Positions 1-15,100 of a stretch of 64,000 bases of DNA are shown here, piece after piece. The stretch spans positions 5,084,001-5,148,000 of the forward strand of contig NC_039478.1 in assembly GCF_003590095.1 (NCBI RefSeq), written 5' to 3'. The notes beneath the pieces were generated by a model that was given only the letters and a program-made list of their open reading frames with translations, had not been told where the DNA came from and searched no databases. A program made the position numbers and the translations under genes. This DNA comes from Trichoplusia ni. Taxonomy: Eukaryota; Arthropoda; Insecta; Lepidoptera; Noctuidae. The first letter of the stretch is position 1; every line of letters begins with the position of its first letter.

Positions 1-1498
1 ACTCGCAATGAGTCCCAAAACGTGAAATTTCAGCTGTTCTTTGAAAATTAAATCTTTTTATATCCCATACTGAAAATAAAATGTCAAAAGTTATTTGATA
101 CCTAATACCAAAGTATTGGCGTTCTAAGTTGATTTCGACGATAAATGGCCTCCGTTTAAACGAGGCAAAGGTAACAAATTGAGCATTTTATTATTCTGCA
201 CCCTTATAATCGCATTGGGTCTCAAGTAGGGGTCAACAAGCACTTCAGTATTTTTGCTGACTTCTTATTTTCTGTCTATTTTAGTACCGTTTGTAATTAA
301 GTGGTACCTCTTTATAGCTACGCATGAAACGTTTTTACCTACTTGGACAATAGAAATAACACAGTTGAACCGTTTTGGATCATATTATTATAAGAGGAAT
401 TCCTCTCAAGATTTGATATGATGCTTGAGTTGATCTCAAGGATCAAGGTATCATCAAAATATCCATAGAAGATAATACATATCCACTATTTGAAGGATGT
501 ATGTATCCGAGGGTAAATGTACTTGAGTTTATATGAGGTACACGTTTCGATAAAATATATCAAAGTAGGTTTCGTGGTAGGCTTTGACGGAAATAGCGGG
601 ACGACCTTGACTCCTTCACCAAGAGTTGGCACTTATCGGGTTTGTACTTTAACCGGATATCGATAGAAGGGGAGAGTAGGATAGAAATGACAGATGCTAA
701 AATATAGTTATGCAATAATTGAAATACAAGTTTAGTTACATTGACTTTCATAGATCATTCGAGTCGATATAAAGAAATATAAGTGGCTAGGCTTCGAGAT
801 TATTGTGTCCAAAAATTTATTTCATAAAAGTTGAATTATTTACACTTAATAATACACAGGAATCTGTTTCGATACACACTTCACCTAAATTACAATATTC
901 ATGAATTTAGTTCAAAAACTCATGCTCATTTTCCAAAGAATATATTTATTTTCGCCTCATTTAGCAGCAGGATCATGTTACTTATTATTTCTAGAACACA
1001 AGCAATAACGTTCCTTGTTTCGGTAGGTTGCTTGCCTTTCTGGGCAATTAAGCGACTAAAAACCTTTCTGAATCGAGAATAACTTCAATTTTATTCGGGA
1101 GATATTTTTGTTCTATCATTTTTACTACCTACGATTTTATGTCTGTAATTTGAATATTTCTCTCAACATGAATAGAGGGAATTCGTTGAACTGAAAGGAT
1201 TTTTGATGTAGCTTGTCATAAAACTGAATGCTTGCGAAGAGAAAATGTGATATAATTATCGACACGCTGCTGAGTTCGTTGTACAAATTGCTATCAAAAT
1301 TAGGAAGAAGAAAAGGAGAGTCTTAGGTGGCAAATTTGTCTTGTATTGTATCCAAAAATACGACCAAGCAGATCAGATCAAGACTATCACGCCATTTTCT
1401 TCCAATGGCAAATAATCTGATACAGTTGATGAAGAAAGTTTGGCTAACATTTAAGATTTGAAGTTCGAAATAATTTTAATAATGTTCATTTGTTACAG
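1..1498. other. Non-coding, probably intron of the PDZ-PH gene
   Basis: No reading frame with plausible protein composition was found on either strand. The stretch ends in the acceptor TGTTACAG at 1491-1498. The first recognised exon opens in mid-codon, so this is most likely intron and the gene's start lies to the left of the window. The short open frames here (63 and 83 codons) look like chance. Confidence 0.6.
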
Positions 1499-3189
1499 AG
1501 CATCATTTCTATCCGTGTGCGTCCGCCGGCGTGTGCCCTCAGATGAGAACCTCAACACCGATTATGCACCAATACAGAGGTATCCCAGGTAAGTTAAAAG
1601 GATACAACTTATTTATCACACCATTTTCTTCCACTCGTATCATAATTTTATTGAAGAACTAAAAGAAAATCAAAAATCAAAATGTTTTGTTTATAAAACA
1701 CAACATATTATACACTTTTACAACGTGAAATTAAGTTTTAAATGTGTGATTCCAAAATGTATCTTTATTCAAATGTGTCTTTATTCACTAATGCAATTTT
1801 GATTGTTATCCACTGTTAATAATACTTTATCACTATCTTCCCTTCTAATAATTCTCAGCAAAAATTTTCGATCTATCCGCAATTCTTTCTGAAAGAGACT
1901 GTATCTGTACTCATTTTTTGTGTTGCCATAGGTTTGGCCAACCAACCCCGGCACCACCCGAGCTATGTGCATACGACGCCGATCTGGAGTGCTCGTACTT
2001 CCGCAGACGTCCACGGTCTGTGTGCAGTCAACCTGACCCCAAACGCTACACCTGGATGCCTGAGGATGAAGACTTCACCCGGATGGAGTGGCCACAGTCA
2101 GTACTGTTATTCCTAGAACATTTTTATAATATCTGATTAGTTCTTAAGGTAGATTTACGACATCAATAGCACAACTATTTTTAATCATTTTTGTCAATTG
2201 TTTCCAGCAATTGAAACCCCAAAATCAACAAGAAAAAAAGATTGGCAATGTGAAAAAACAACAAAATAATTATTTAGTCTTAAGATCTACTTGGGCTCAC
2301 TAGGAATACTTGAATTTAATACCAAAATTCAAATAAATATAATGAGAACGTTGAAAACATATTAAGCTCAAGTACAAGCATGTACTTGCGAAAATTATTC
2401 GAACACTTTGATCGTTATCCATCCAAGCGAAAGGTTCTGAAAACGAGAAAAGTTCTATAATTTGTTTAATCAAAACGAATGAGTAATACGGTTCTTAGCA
2501 ATTTCTTTTCAAGTTCGATAAAAGATAAATCAAAAATTAAAATGAATAAAGACCAAGTTATAGGACATAGTATATTGTGTATCTACTTACTTACCTATGC
2601 TTAACAACATTTGGAAATATAGCAGTCGTTTTTTAAGGAAACAAAATGGGTGCCCCATTACAGTAACTAACTCCCTTCTATTTATCTCACCCTGTTTAGG
2701 CCGGCAATAAATCTTACAAGAAAGGGTGCAAGAATATTTCTGACTTAAAATCTCATGTTCCGTAAAATCCTTTTCGCTTTAATTCAAGACCAAAGATGTT
2801 TATGTATGGGATTCGTGAGAGTTCATTCACTTATAGCCTTGAGATTATTTTTTTCGAAAATGGTTCCGTTACTTTCATGTATTTTATATGACAAACATGC
2901 AAATTTTCTTAACAGTTTGATTGGGCTGTTTATCCATCGGTCTCATCAGGTGACATCTAATGAACCCAGACGGTTGAAATTATCAGACAGAAAGAGAGAG
3001 AGAAACCTAATGATCTTGGAATAAGTTCATCAATATTCAGCGTACATGTCTATAAATTTTGAATTACATTGATTTATGTTCCAGATCGGTAATAGAAGAT
3101 AACGCGGGTTGGCCCCAAAATTATAATGTGGACCAAATCGCGTCAGTCAGCCGAGGAGGCTCGTTGCCTCGGCCACCTTCTATAATTCC
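1499..3189 (+). CDS. PDZ-PH gene, first three exons in the window
   Basis: Exons are 1499-1588, 1932-2096 and 3085-3189. The frame enters with one base completing a codon from an exon to the left, so the protein starts outside the window. Recognisable stretches are SDENLNTDYAPIQRYP in the first exon, then RYTWMPEDEDFTRMEWPQ and NAGWPQNYNVDQIASVSR. Each joint leaves two bases that complete a sensible codon (AGG, CAA, CCA). The donor at 2097 (ca|GTCAGT) was chosen over the nearby 2101 (GTACTG) because only it keeps the frame into 3085. No domain is recognised. The tryptophan-rich acidic patch may be a binding motif. Confidence 0.8.
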
Positions 3190-6100
3190 GTAAGTACTCT
3201 TATAAACAATCTTATAAAAAGTGTAATATTTTCAGCCGGCGCGCGGAGTACCAATAAAATATAGTTTTACCTCTTTGGTATTTCAATCCTAATCCAAGTC
3301 CAATATACAGACTTGTGACCTTTATTGTGTGAGTGTGACTCCCATTGCTTTGACCATTTATTATGCAATCCTACCACAATTTAGATCATTACCCAATGAT
3401 ATATTTTGTAACCAACAACTTACTATAAACGGTAGACGTACAACTGCCTTAAATCCATATCATTTTTCAACATAAATATACTTTTTGAATTTCTATATGT
3501 ATTTAGGCGATTTTTGGTTCCAAAACAACAACATCACAATCTAGGCTATTCATAGAAATTAATTGAGAACTAACAACTCAAAGACTAACAAATTGTCTGT
3601 AAACTAAGTTCAATCGGAGCCGAAGGCCTTGTAGCCACATTGCGAATGTCTTGACATTTGACAAACGGAATGCTCTGGAGAAGTGGGTATTGATTAGATA
3701 GAACCAGTCCACAGAAGTTTTACTGACATCAGATGATATTAATTTTATCCAGATTAAGATGTTCGATTTCATCGTCTTTTGGTCGTATTAAACTGTATAC
3801 CCAAATTTATTTGCATCTTCATTAGTAACTGAATTTTATAACAAAATCTTTAGATGCGTAACTTAGTTTAGATATAGTGATTAATGCGTAAGCCATCCTT
3901 TTATTGGAAAAGGCCTAAGTCCAGGACATTTTTTGGTTTACTTATGTTTTTAAATCCACCCATAATTTTTCACACTATACTAAAATATAAATAAACCTGC
4001 AAGTGTATCAATCACTAGAGGCTACACAGCCTGCGCTATAGCACTATAACAACAGTTTATATTAATAACATTTCGTGGTATTTTTTTGGCAATTATTTCA
4101 CATCCTGAAAGTTTTTCCTCTGCTACATCTTTGGCGAACCAATTAGTTAAAAAATGCTCATAAGACACGATCAACTTATTAAAGGTTATGATAGAGATTA
4201 CGATACGGTACACTCGGAAAATATATTTCAATTTGAGTCATAACAAAATTACATCATTTCATTCAATGTAGTTAATTATTTATTGGATCTGAGAACTCTT
4301 CAAAAGACTTTCGAATTCTCTTGAACTGTAACCTGTTTTTAGTGTACCAGAGTTATACCTGATTTCCATTACTTCGTTTTCATGCTTTTATAAAAATGTA
4401 TGTCTTATTCTATGTTGGAATAAAATTGTTATTTATTCAGCATTAAACGTGAAATGGCTGTCATTCAGTTCCATAATAATTTAATCAAGTCTGGGTCAGT
4501 GGTTCTTATTTGAAGGTTTTATGTTTTAGTTTAAACCTAAATATTACTTATACAATTTCAACTGTTACCTTTTTACCTAAATACATTCAACTTATTTCCA
4601 CGTGCAAAACTTGACGTAATACTTAACATTTGACTGAACAGCTACAGCGCAACTTAGTAATTACTTAGCCTAGGAATCAGCGATCCGAATAATTAGCTAT
4701 AAAAGTCAACTACGGCGTGCTTTTATAATTATTTTCTATTTCTCCATTCATCTCTTATACGGCCTGCAAAGTATTATAAAACTGTTAAGAATTATTCGTT
4801 CATTTAAATGTTTGAGAGTCGACAGAAGCCAGCCGTTATTTATAAGTCTTACTTGAAAGTTTCTGAAAAGAATAACATACATTATTATATTTTTTAATTC
4901 ATTAAAAATAGCAAGACGTCGATTCTATTTAAAATTATTTAATATTTAAAGAAAAGGGTCCTTAGTATATGCCTATCAATAGTAATTTAATTGCCAAGAT
5001 TGTGAATTGTGCAAAGAGTTCCTTCGTAGTTGCCATTTATATGTGATTAACGTATGAAATACAAGTGATTGAGAATGTAGCTCTTTATTCCTGAAAGAGA
5101 TAAATCAGCCTTATGACTATAATGTCGTAACAAATGAACATAACGTTTGTGTAGTTATAATATTAGTTCTTATTTTAAGATTATAATAATTTAATTTTGT
5201 TTATTGTCCGGGAGCAAGATGGTTCGATGACATAATAAAGGCCTCGGGTCGAGCCTGGATGAGGCTTGCACAGGACCGTAGAAATTGGCACGAGAAAGGA
5301 GAGGTCTATGCCCAGCAGTGGGAGGATAAAGGCAGTGGATGATGATGATGATAATGAATTTTGTTGAACCTCATTACTTCTAGTCCATGGTATTTTTTTA
5401 GTCTCAATGAAGTAGAAAAAATAAACTAAGCACAACCAATATTAAGGTCTTACCTATTGTCCTATACCTATGTCCAGTCAAAGACGTAACATAATAGGTC
5501 TTACGTAACAGACCTCAATACTCAGTCGGCTTCGCAGAGCGTTTTATTTCTGTATTTTTATCCCTTTGTGACGCAACATGTCATATAGGAAAGGTTAGGT
5601 GAAAGGTCAAGTGTTACATGACTACAAGTTGTTATAGAAGATCAGGACCTACATTTCTTACAAACTAATGAACAGGGGTGATAAAACATAGTAAAGAAAT
5701 ATACAATAAAAATACTTGTTTGGTGATGCGGTGATTTTATGTAGATTTAACTGTAGACCGTTTAGAATCAGACAGGGTCTCAAGACAAGTCAGGCTGCAA
5801 ACAAAAAATGCGATACATCGCTCCTTAACCCAAGTACCTGGGCAACACGATACCCTTTACTTAGACTGGTTGCCAAACTTTCTAGCTTCTTACTACCCGT
5901 AATAACTATCAAAGATTTGCAAATAACAGCCAGAACCTATGATTTAACGTGCCTTCTGAAACATAGACGAATTCGTTACGACTTAGATGGTCACCCGTCC
6001 ACGGACCGACAATTTACAGCGTAGCTTAACCTTCGATCGATAAACTTGTGCTGTTTCATCTTACCCAAAAGCGAGCTCCTACGGAACATGAAATAAACGG

Positions 6101-9100
6101 TGACATCCAATGGTAGAAAAAATATCACAATAAGTAGCTTACTGATTGATAGCTGTATAAATTCCAGGCAAAGTAATAGAGGGATAAAACGCATATCTTC
6201 CAGTTTCCATACATCAGCCTCACTTGCGACTAGTTTGCACCAATAAGGCTGTGGAGTTATGAGGGTTTGACAGCCGAAACGGGGTAATAACGCTCTTAAC
6301 TTATAAGGGTCTCCTTCCAACTTTTGAAGAAACAGGAAATCTGCTAGAAACATATTTGACCAGGTTTCTTTGGATAGTGTATCTAGTATGCGGATTCAAA
6401 CTGAAACTATTTTGACTGGGGTAACTCACGCGTATTAATCGGAATTGCCCGAATAGTTTCGGACCAACCAGAGTCCTTCATCATGAAATGAAGAAACTAT
6501 TTTGTAAGATGTGATTTTCTACTTAGATGAGATTGGTCCTAAAATGGCAGCATAATTCCCAAATTCACCCTTTTAATGGAGAAAAAAGTTTTAATTATCT
6601 AATCAAAATAATACTATTTAAAATAATATGTGAAGGGTTTGTATATTACATTGTGTTAAAACAACAGCAGTTACGTTTTTAGTTATACTAAAAACTGGCA
6701 TTATTACTAAATTTTGAACATAAAATTAACAGCGTATAACTATGAACTTTCAAATTGTGTACTAAAACTGTTTTTGTTAGTTTCGATATTTTGTGTTATA
6801 TAATACAGGCTACAATAAAACTAGATTGTATTGAAACCAGGAGAACTATAAACAGTCATAAACATTGTTTGTGTTCAGCAATATTACTGTTTGTTTGTTG
6901 TTCCTCCAGTTTTCATTATAAATCATTACTAATATATTTATATTACCAGTTATTTCTCGCGGCTTCTCCTAATAGAGGAGCAAACACGTTATCTTCTGTT
7001 AACGCAGTCGGATCAAAGGCTTAAATTCTAAACAATTCTAATATGTATCTTAAAACAGGGACACAGCTACATCCCCACTAAATTTCCTCATAATCGGTTC
7101 AGCCGTTTAGGCGTCAAGAGGAAAAAAACATACATTCATAGACTCACTAAATTATCCCTTTATACTTGTCATATCGTATAAGTGGGATGCTTACAACGAC
7201 ATATATCCTACGACAGAATTGAAATCGATGCATTTAAATTAAGTTATTTATTTTTTCAAGTATTATCATCCAATCTTGAAGTGTTCTAATTCCCCAATAA
7301 CAAAGATAAATAATTATACGAAACGTATTTTAATTTCTTATTACCGAGATTTTCACATCAGCATCACACAATACACTTTCCAGTGTGCCATTATCCAGTT
7401 TTTTTTTGGCTTTTAAGCCTGGCGCAACTAACGGCACTCGTGTGGGGTAATATGAGGTAATTACCCCAACGCGGTAAGCCGAAAAACTGTCATGGCGGTA
7501 ATGTATAAAGATGGCCGCAGGTTTTATAAATTGAAGACTATTCCTGAAAATGGTGGCTTAATTGGAAAATGTGGTTTGGCAACACCGAGAAGCGGACTTT
7601 TGAATTTTAAGTGTCTTTAAACTTTTATAAATTGTTTGTGTTAACACCAATGTTTATCACTGCAAAATAAAATAAACAAAAGTATTCTCTGAATAACATT
7701 TAGGAGACATGGACAACATTTAGGAAATTTTATTTTAATTGATTAATACCTAGTCTGCTACATTGAATTCTTGGTTTATTGCTATATCGTTCACACGTTG
7801 AAGTACTGGAATATAATTTTCTAGAATCTCCACGCAACGTTCACGGCGGGAGTAGTGTTCATACTTACAACGTTGGCAGTTTAGGAACTACGGCTGTGGC
7901 CTCTGGGCTGTGATGGGCATTCCCACAATGTTTTGTTACAAATCTTTACACCTTTACTTTACTCATTCTTTTACCTTACTTTTACTCTAATCTTTACTAT
8001 TTAATACTACTTAATCTCAAATTGTACTTAAACCTCATTTAATATCTTCTATGATAACCGAGTGAAGTTATACGTATCTACGGATATTTATTATCACCAT
8101 GTGAGTTATGGCGTATTTTTTCCGTGTTATGTTTCCCCAAGTAGGAAACTCGCGTCCCATGCTGTTATGTCCTGTGAAGCATAAAAGCCTCCCTTGGGAG
8201 AAGTTACGGCAAAATGGACAAAAAAGGTTCTCAAAGTTTTTATAAAAATGTTTTGTTTGGAACGTTGGCGTCTGAGTTTATTAAGCTATTGTTAAAGCAT
8301 TTTTGTACTGCGTATGTTTATAATTAATTATACGGAAACCGTGATACCGAGAAGGCAGCAATCTGTACCTAAGGCTTCAGTTCAGGCCACTAGACTAGAA
8401 GCTCTCCGATTTTTAGTTTAACCTTACGAGGAAAAGCCTCCGATATCTGACTACTTTAGTTTCCAAGCAACTGTCGCTATTTAAACTTCCAAGAAGAATA
8501 GGCATCGAGTATCGGAGATTTTGCCTCGTGTACGAGGATCGTTCGATCCTCTGATTACAGTTACATTTCCTTGAACGCGAACGTATACATAATAATACTA
8601 ATTATCCTGGCCGATTTTCGGCTACCGCGGACTGTGGCAAGACACCAGTCAGCTTCGCGTGGCATTTTATATTGCATAACCGTGTGCCCAAAAATACATG
8701 TGAACCCTCTTCAAAATCAAAATCAAAATCAAAATTCATTTATTCAAATTAGGCTACTAAGTAGCACTTTTTGAAGGTCAGCATCATTTACATTGGACAG
8801 CACCCAGTTTCGCCCACCCTTCACCGCTTCCTAAGTGCTTTTGCTGTGAGAGAAGAAACGGCGCAACAAACTCCCCAGCAGCACGCTGTCTTTCCAATTA
8901 CAAAATTATTAGATATTATTATTATACAAAACAATAACAAATAAGTGTGTAGGTGCCGTGCCAAACAAACAAAAATTTGAGGTCGCTGTATCTAAGCCTA
9001 TACGAAATAAAACTGTAAGTACAAAGGCCAAGGTCAGCAGACCGACCAGCCACCGCAAGCAGCACCCGTTCACGAGTATGACGCAAGGGTCAGCCATCAC

Positions 9101-12100
9101 CTCCCTCGCCATATTTGAGGGAAGGAGGTGACCCGACCCAAGACGCCACCGCAGGCAGTGACGACTAAGGGAGCATGACGTATCTGCTGCCGGCTAATAA
9201 AATAAAACTTAAAGAAAGAAATACCCCAAACGTTGATTTACCTGGCACAGCCCCGAACACGGAGGCGGCATAAATTGCTACGTCATTCAATTTTATAATT
9301 AATAAATTATACATGTCAAAATTTATAAAAAATAATATATACGTGTATGCGTATAATTATACCAAAAATAAAACTAAATAGGTAACACAATGTTACACAC
9401 ATACATAGAGTATGTCTATCAAATTACACAAATACGCGTCAAACATTAATCCACACTAAACCGTCCTGTGCAAATCACGGCGACCAACTATTTTTATCAT
9501 TTAAATAATCATTGATTGTATAATAAGCCTTCTTGCACAGCTTATCTTTAACCGTTGTTTTAAATGAGTTAAAAGGTAATTCCAATAAAGTGAGAGGCAG
9601 TTTATTGTAGAGGCGAACACTAAGTCCCACAAATGAATTGTGTACCCTGTGTAACCGGTGCGATGTACCAATTAACTTATGTTTATTCCGTGTATTTATA
9701 CTATGTATATCACTATTTTTGGTGTATAAGTGAAGGTTTTTTCGTATCAATAGTATATTATCTAAAATAAATTGGGATGCTACCGTTAAAATGCCTATCT
9801 CTTTAAACCGCTCCCTAAGAGAAACTCTAGAGCCTAGTTGGTAAATGGATCTGACAGCTCGCTTTTGTAAGACGAATATCGATTCGATATCTGCTGCCTT
9901 ACCCCACAAAAGTATGCCATAGGACATAACGCTGTGGAAATAGCTAAAATAAACAAGACGAGCTGTGTCCACGTCAGTAATCTGCCTAACTTTTCTAACC
10001 GCATAAGCCGCAGAGCTGAGTTTATTCGCTAGGTATGCAATATGCGCCATCCATTTTAATTTTGCATCAACTGTAACACCGAGAAAAACCGTTGATTCTA
10101 CAGTCTCTAGCACTTCATTATTTATAACAATATTTGGCCCAAGATTCTTAACATTAGGCATCGCGAATTTAATACATTTGGTTTTTTTGGCATTCAAAAC
10201 TAAATTATTAACTGAAAACCAATGTGTGACCCGAGCACTATTTACTTCATTAAAGTCATTTCTGTTTCTGTTAACTTTAAATATTAAGGAAGTATCATCT
10301 GCAAAGAGCACAACGTCGCACATGCCTTTTAAAAAGAATGGTAAGTCATTAATATATACTAAAAATAAAAATGGGCCGAGTATTGAACCCTGGGGTACTC
10401 CTAGTTTGACAGGTAGTCCGGTAGACTTACTACCATTTACATCTACACATTGGACCCTATCACTCAAATAGGAATTAATTAAATCCAGTGATCTATTTTT
10501 GATACCGTAATATCCGAGTTTGCATAGTAATGTGTCATGCCGGACGCAATCGAATGCCTTTGAAAGGTCACAGAAAACGCCAATAGCGTTCTGAGAGTTC
10601 TCCCAAGCATCGTAGATGTGTTTCAGTACGCTACTTCAGGCGCAGGACTTACATTTTTACGTGCCTTTAGAAATATAGAAGCGTTGTTATTTCAAATCGA
10701 AAAGTCAGAAGTTCAGGGCGTAACTGTAAATGAATTTCAATCTGATACATATGAAAGGTTTCCAATCGTTTTTATCCTGATGTGATGTACGCTTTTAGGT
10801 GTTCCTGTCTTACTCATTCCAATTCAGTCCTTTGTTCATTTTTTTTACAGTATGTAAATAGATCATACATAAACCATGCTAATTACCTTATTATCCTCAA
10901 TGTTTTCAGATGCCCCGCCCACACGCCTATACCGCCGCCGCCCCCGCCACCCCCTCTCACCATACCACCCCACAGGTAACGTGTTTTATCAGAAATCACG
11001 AAAGGATTACAGCCTAAGCTTAATATAAAGATTAGAATGTGAACAGTTTACCGATTCGGAGAAAAATGGATAACGTTTTATCCGAGATACTTAGGATACT
11101 TCCTTAATGTATTATTTTGGTTTATTTTGGCTAAGAAAGATTCTGATAAAATTGAAGGGAATTTTATGATAATGCTGCTTCGAAAAATAATAGTACACAA
11201 TTGTACTGCATTCAACTATCAATTGAAACGCTTAGCCCTTGTAGCGACATCTCCATTCAATATTTTTCTTTGAATCATGCAAGAACAATATTTATCTTAA
11301 TCAGGTGTTTTACTCCTGAAGACACTCACTCACTGTAATACATCTACCGGTAACATCTCTGTTTGTATGAGGTTTCGTCTATTAGAAACGCTCAGATAAC
11401 CTTACATATTGTGACCTGCTTGCATTGAAATCGTACTCCCTCATATGCACCCAATGTGTTAGAGCATCCGCAAACTCGTGTCCGCATTCTAAAGATCTAT
11501 CTACATAGATACATGTGGTTGTAATGTTATGTTCGTGTGTAGTGATCTATGCCTATAGTGTGTACCTGCGTATAGAATGTATGTAGCACGTGATTAAGGA
11601 TTGATTTGATTGAATGAGGATCTTAATAAAATTATAGAATCGGATTGCGTTATTCAGTTTAAAACTAATTAACGTTTTTCAGTGACACTCGAAAGATGCA
11701 ACGGTTATATTATCCGAATAGATTTCCAAAGATCGTGAAGGCAAATATGTAGTTCATGTCGTTGTAAACTATTATAATATTATAACTGCAAAGTTTTGTT
11801 CTTTAATAATTACAAAAACTAGTCAGATCACCTTACGCAGCCCGCTGTCAGTTCATCATATGAACTTCGCAATTGAATATTTTAAGACAGTAGATTGTGG
11901 CGATTCACTTGGGTATAGGCTTCTTGTTGTCTTCAGTAGACAGACGAATCGCAACAACTTTCATATCCGTACTGTATCTATCGCAATATTTACGTCAAAT
12001 GAAAGTTTTGTCATTCCATGAGATTTATGGATCTCATGCTATAAAACAAAAAAAAGGGAACGTCCCTTTTGTTTGTCGCCAGTCGAAACATATATAGTGT

Positions 12101-15100
12101 TTTGTGTTCTTGTTGATTTCAAGAATGGTACGATGTCATCATAAAATTTAATAGTGAAATGGGAATGCTGAGGACACAATTAACGATCTAAAGAAACAAA
12201 ATTCTTATCTATAGCTGGTTTTCTAAATAACCCAAAGTTAGATTTTTTCATACCTTCGTGGATAAACTTGATAAAAATTATGAAGTAGGTATGTAACATG
12301 ACTAGCAGTTAAATCATCATATTTACTTAGATAAAAATAACTTGGACTTTATAATTAACTATTATTAGGCTATCCAGGTACCCAACATTATAATAAAACC
12401 GATACTTCGGCGTTTATTTTTTACAACCCTTTTTCCACCACCAACTTAACATAATCTTAAAAAATATTCTTCTTTTACATTCTAGAACAAAACACGTATC
12501 GTTTGCTCGCTCGCACACTCTCACCACATTCGATGACTCCGTGATGCCAGCTGCAGTCAGTGGTAATCGCTACAGGAGAGACTGCGAGAGACTCATCGAT
12601 GGACGAGTTGTTAAGGTTTGTTAGAATACTGATAATCCTTACTTATTCCTTAACAGAATTAGAATTAACTAGAATTTATAGAACCAGAAGCTGACATTGG
12701 TGTGCCAGTTCAATAACATTTCAAAAGATGAAAATTTTATCCGAAGAAACACAATGCGACTGAAATGTACGTTATATGAAAATGAATTGAAGAATATTTT
12801 TTTCATCTACGACACAAACACTTGAAATGATTCATTATCAGCATATTAAAACTAGTATTCAATTTAATAACAATCATCTGTGTTTTTGTTTTCAGCCTGA
12901 GCCAAAGCCATACTCAACGCTACCAGTGATGTTCCAGCCATTTCCACCATACCCACCGTTCATAGCTCAGTCTGCGCCTGCGCCGATTCACTACCAACCT
13001 CCTATAACGCCGCATCCAAGTCACCCAATACCGCAAATGCCAAGACCTACACAAACTGAACAACCCAAAGTAGTAGTTTTAGGTAAGTTTATGAGTTTTA
13101 ACAAAATAAAATTGTTACGGTACAAATAGATCAAAATAGAAAACAATAAAATTGATATTAACAAAAAAAAACTAATAATTATAACGACCCCATAAAAAGG
13201 TTAAGACCTTTCTAGTCAATCCTATCATTTTATTTACAGATTCTATAAAGAAAGGTGTTATGAGGACTCAAGCAACTCAAACCGAAGTTTGTTTAGGACG
13301 AAAACCACTGCCACCTAATTACTTGTCTCTAAGTCCCCGGACTATAAAAAGGGTATGACTGTCTAAAAACAATCATCAAAAGAAAAAATTACCAAATATT
13401 TGAATCTTATTTATTTTATACTAACTTTAATTTGCAGGTAAAAATGGTGGCAGCCGGTGTTCAAACCAATGGATTTACGGTTGGAACTCGAAGACTCACG
13501 AAATCTTTCTCAGAAGTAGGTGGCGATAGATTAGCTGGTCGTGATACACCGAACGATATTGCAACGACAGTAGAAAGGTATAAAAACATTAATATTCTAC
13601 GATAAAATGTATAATTGTGTATGTTGTTATTAATAATTATTCCTCGTGTTCACAGTTTTATCGCTAATGATCACGAAAAGCTTCATAGAACTCAATCGGA
13701 GGAACCACCCCGGTCTCCTCGTTCTCCTACAGCCATGATGATGCCTTCATCACCCCTTCATCGCGGAGACTCTGATGACGTCACTTCTTCATCAGTCAAA
13801 TCCGTAGCATCGTCATCACAGATAGACAAATCGTCAGAGCTAAGCGCTTTACAAAGGCAAGCTCAAGAATATTTCCAACAAAATTTCCAGTTCATCCACG
13901 AGAGTGACAGAGATGATACCATAGATGATGACATAGAAACAATAGAGAAAAGTATGGCGTTGAATCGCAAAAATCTAGAATTCTTGCAACAAGAAATTGC
14001 TAAACAAACCAAAGGTGACAAATCCCTAAGATCTATTTTATCAAAAAGTACTAGTGACGCATCCCAAAAAACAATAAACTCTGCAACGCATCCATTTTCG
14101 AAAACTCCAACTTTCCAATCCGAACCTTCAACGGAAACTTCAGCGACTACTACAGATGACAGTGAAAAGAATGAAAGGGAAATCATTATTGATTTTGAAC
14201 CAAGACCTGATGATGAGGCAATACCATTTACAACTCTACGCAGGAAAACAAGAAGAGTCTTGCAAAAAACGCTGTCTGAAGGAGAAATACTTTTAGATGT
14301 GTAAGTTCCTATGCAACCACATTATCTTAACATTTTAATTAATGTATTAAAGTGGTAGTACTCTCATTCATTAATTTATCGTTGAATCAATTATTTATAT
14401 GAAAATTATATTGATAAGATTGAATGCTTTTAGAAGAAAATCAGAACTTCAAACGAATGGTGATGGTATAAAAGATGCGCCCATAGTAATGTCTACCAGT
14501 CAAGAGAACATGACGAGAGAAGACCGGGAAAGGGAAGCAGTATACAAACAGTATGTCGGTCAAAACTACAATCAGACACCTATAAAAGACGAAGGTATAT
14601 TTGGATTTGAACCGGATGGATCATTCAGGTAAGCAATAGTGTTACGTAATTTGAAGTTGTCTGTACGTACGTAGACCTTCTTAACACATAAGTTTTAGGT
14701 GCATCGCACGTAACATTCACAGACTTGCAACAATTTCTTTCTGAGCAACGATACACTTAGGTCTTTTGACATTTTCTTCTATTTTCCAACATTCAAAAAA
14801 CGCTAGTTTGAGGCTTATAATTTTGAATGCTATGCTTCCATCAGCTCTCACTCATATTTCTTTCCATAGTTCTTCAGATGGGAATGCACCATATGAAGAT
14901 TTTCATGAAAAATACATTAGTTACAAGCATGAACCATTTAGAAATCGCAGCGTAAGTTTTGAAGAAAAGACCGAAATCATAATTGACAAGGACGAAATTC
15001 CTGAGAGCAGGTATGTAGACTTCACAGTTAGCTGAAAAATTTTTATTTAGCGATTATAATTATTAGTTAGGCGTCTAGAGGCTTAGTTAAAGTAAAGCAT

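Larger units (their letters stand above)
3190..10909 (+). other. 7.7-kb intron of the PDZ-PH gene with several repeats
   Basis: Bounded by the donor CC|GTAAGT and the acceptor TTTTCAG. It holds an RTE 3' fragment, a 5S-type SINE on the minus strand, a repeat tail near 7.05-7.16 kb and a CR1-like LINE on the minus strand, each listed separately. Between 7.94 and 8.04 kb a pyrimidine-rich TTTAC-like run is seen. No host exon was found here, but a short cassette exon could be missed. Confidence 0.7.

Noticed and set aside
8535..8556. GAGGATCG-TT-CGATCCTC palindrome as a terminator or site
   Set aside because: Two-base loop, single occurrence, no associated gene; likely chance.
13863..14186. 107-codon minus-strand frame opposite exon 9
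   Set aside because: Shadow of the Ser/Asp-rich plus-strand exon, whose phases are supported on both sides.
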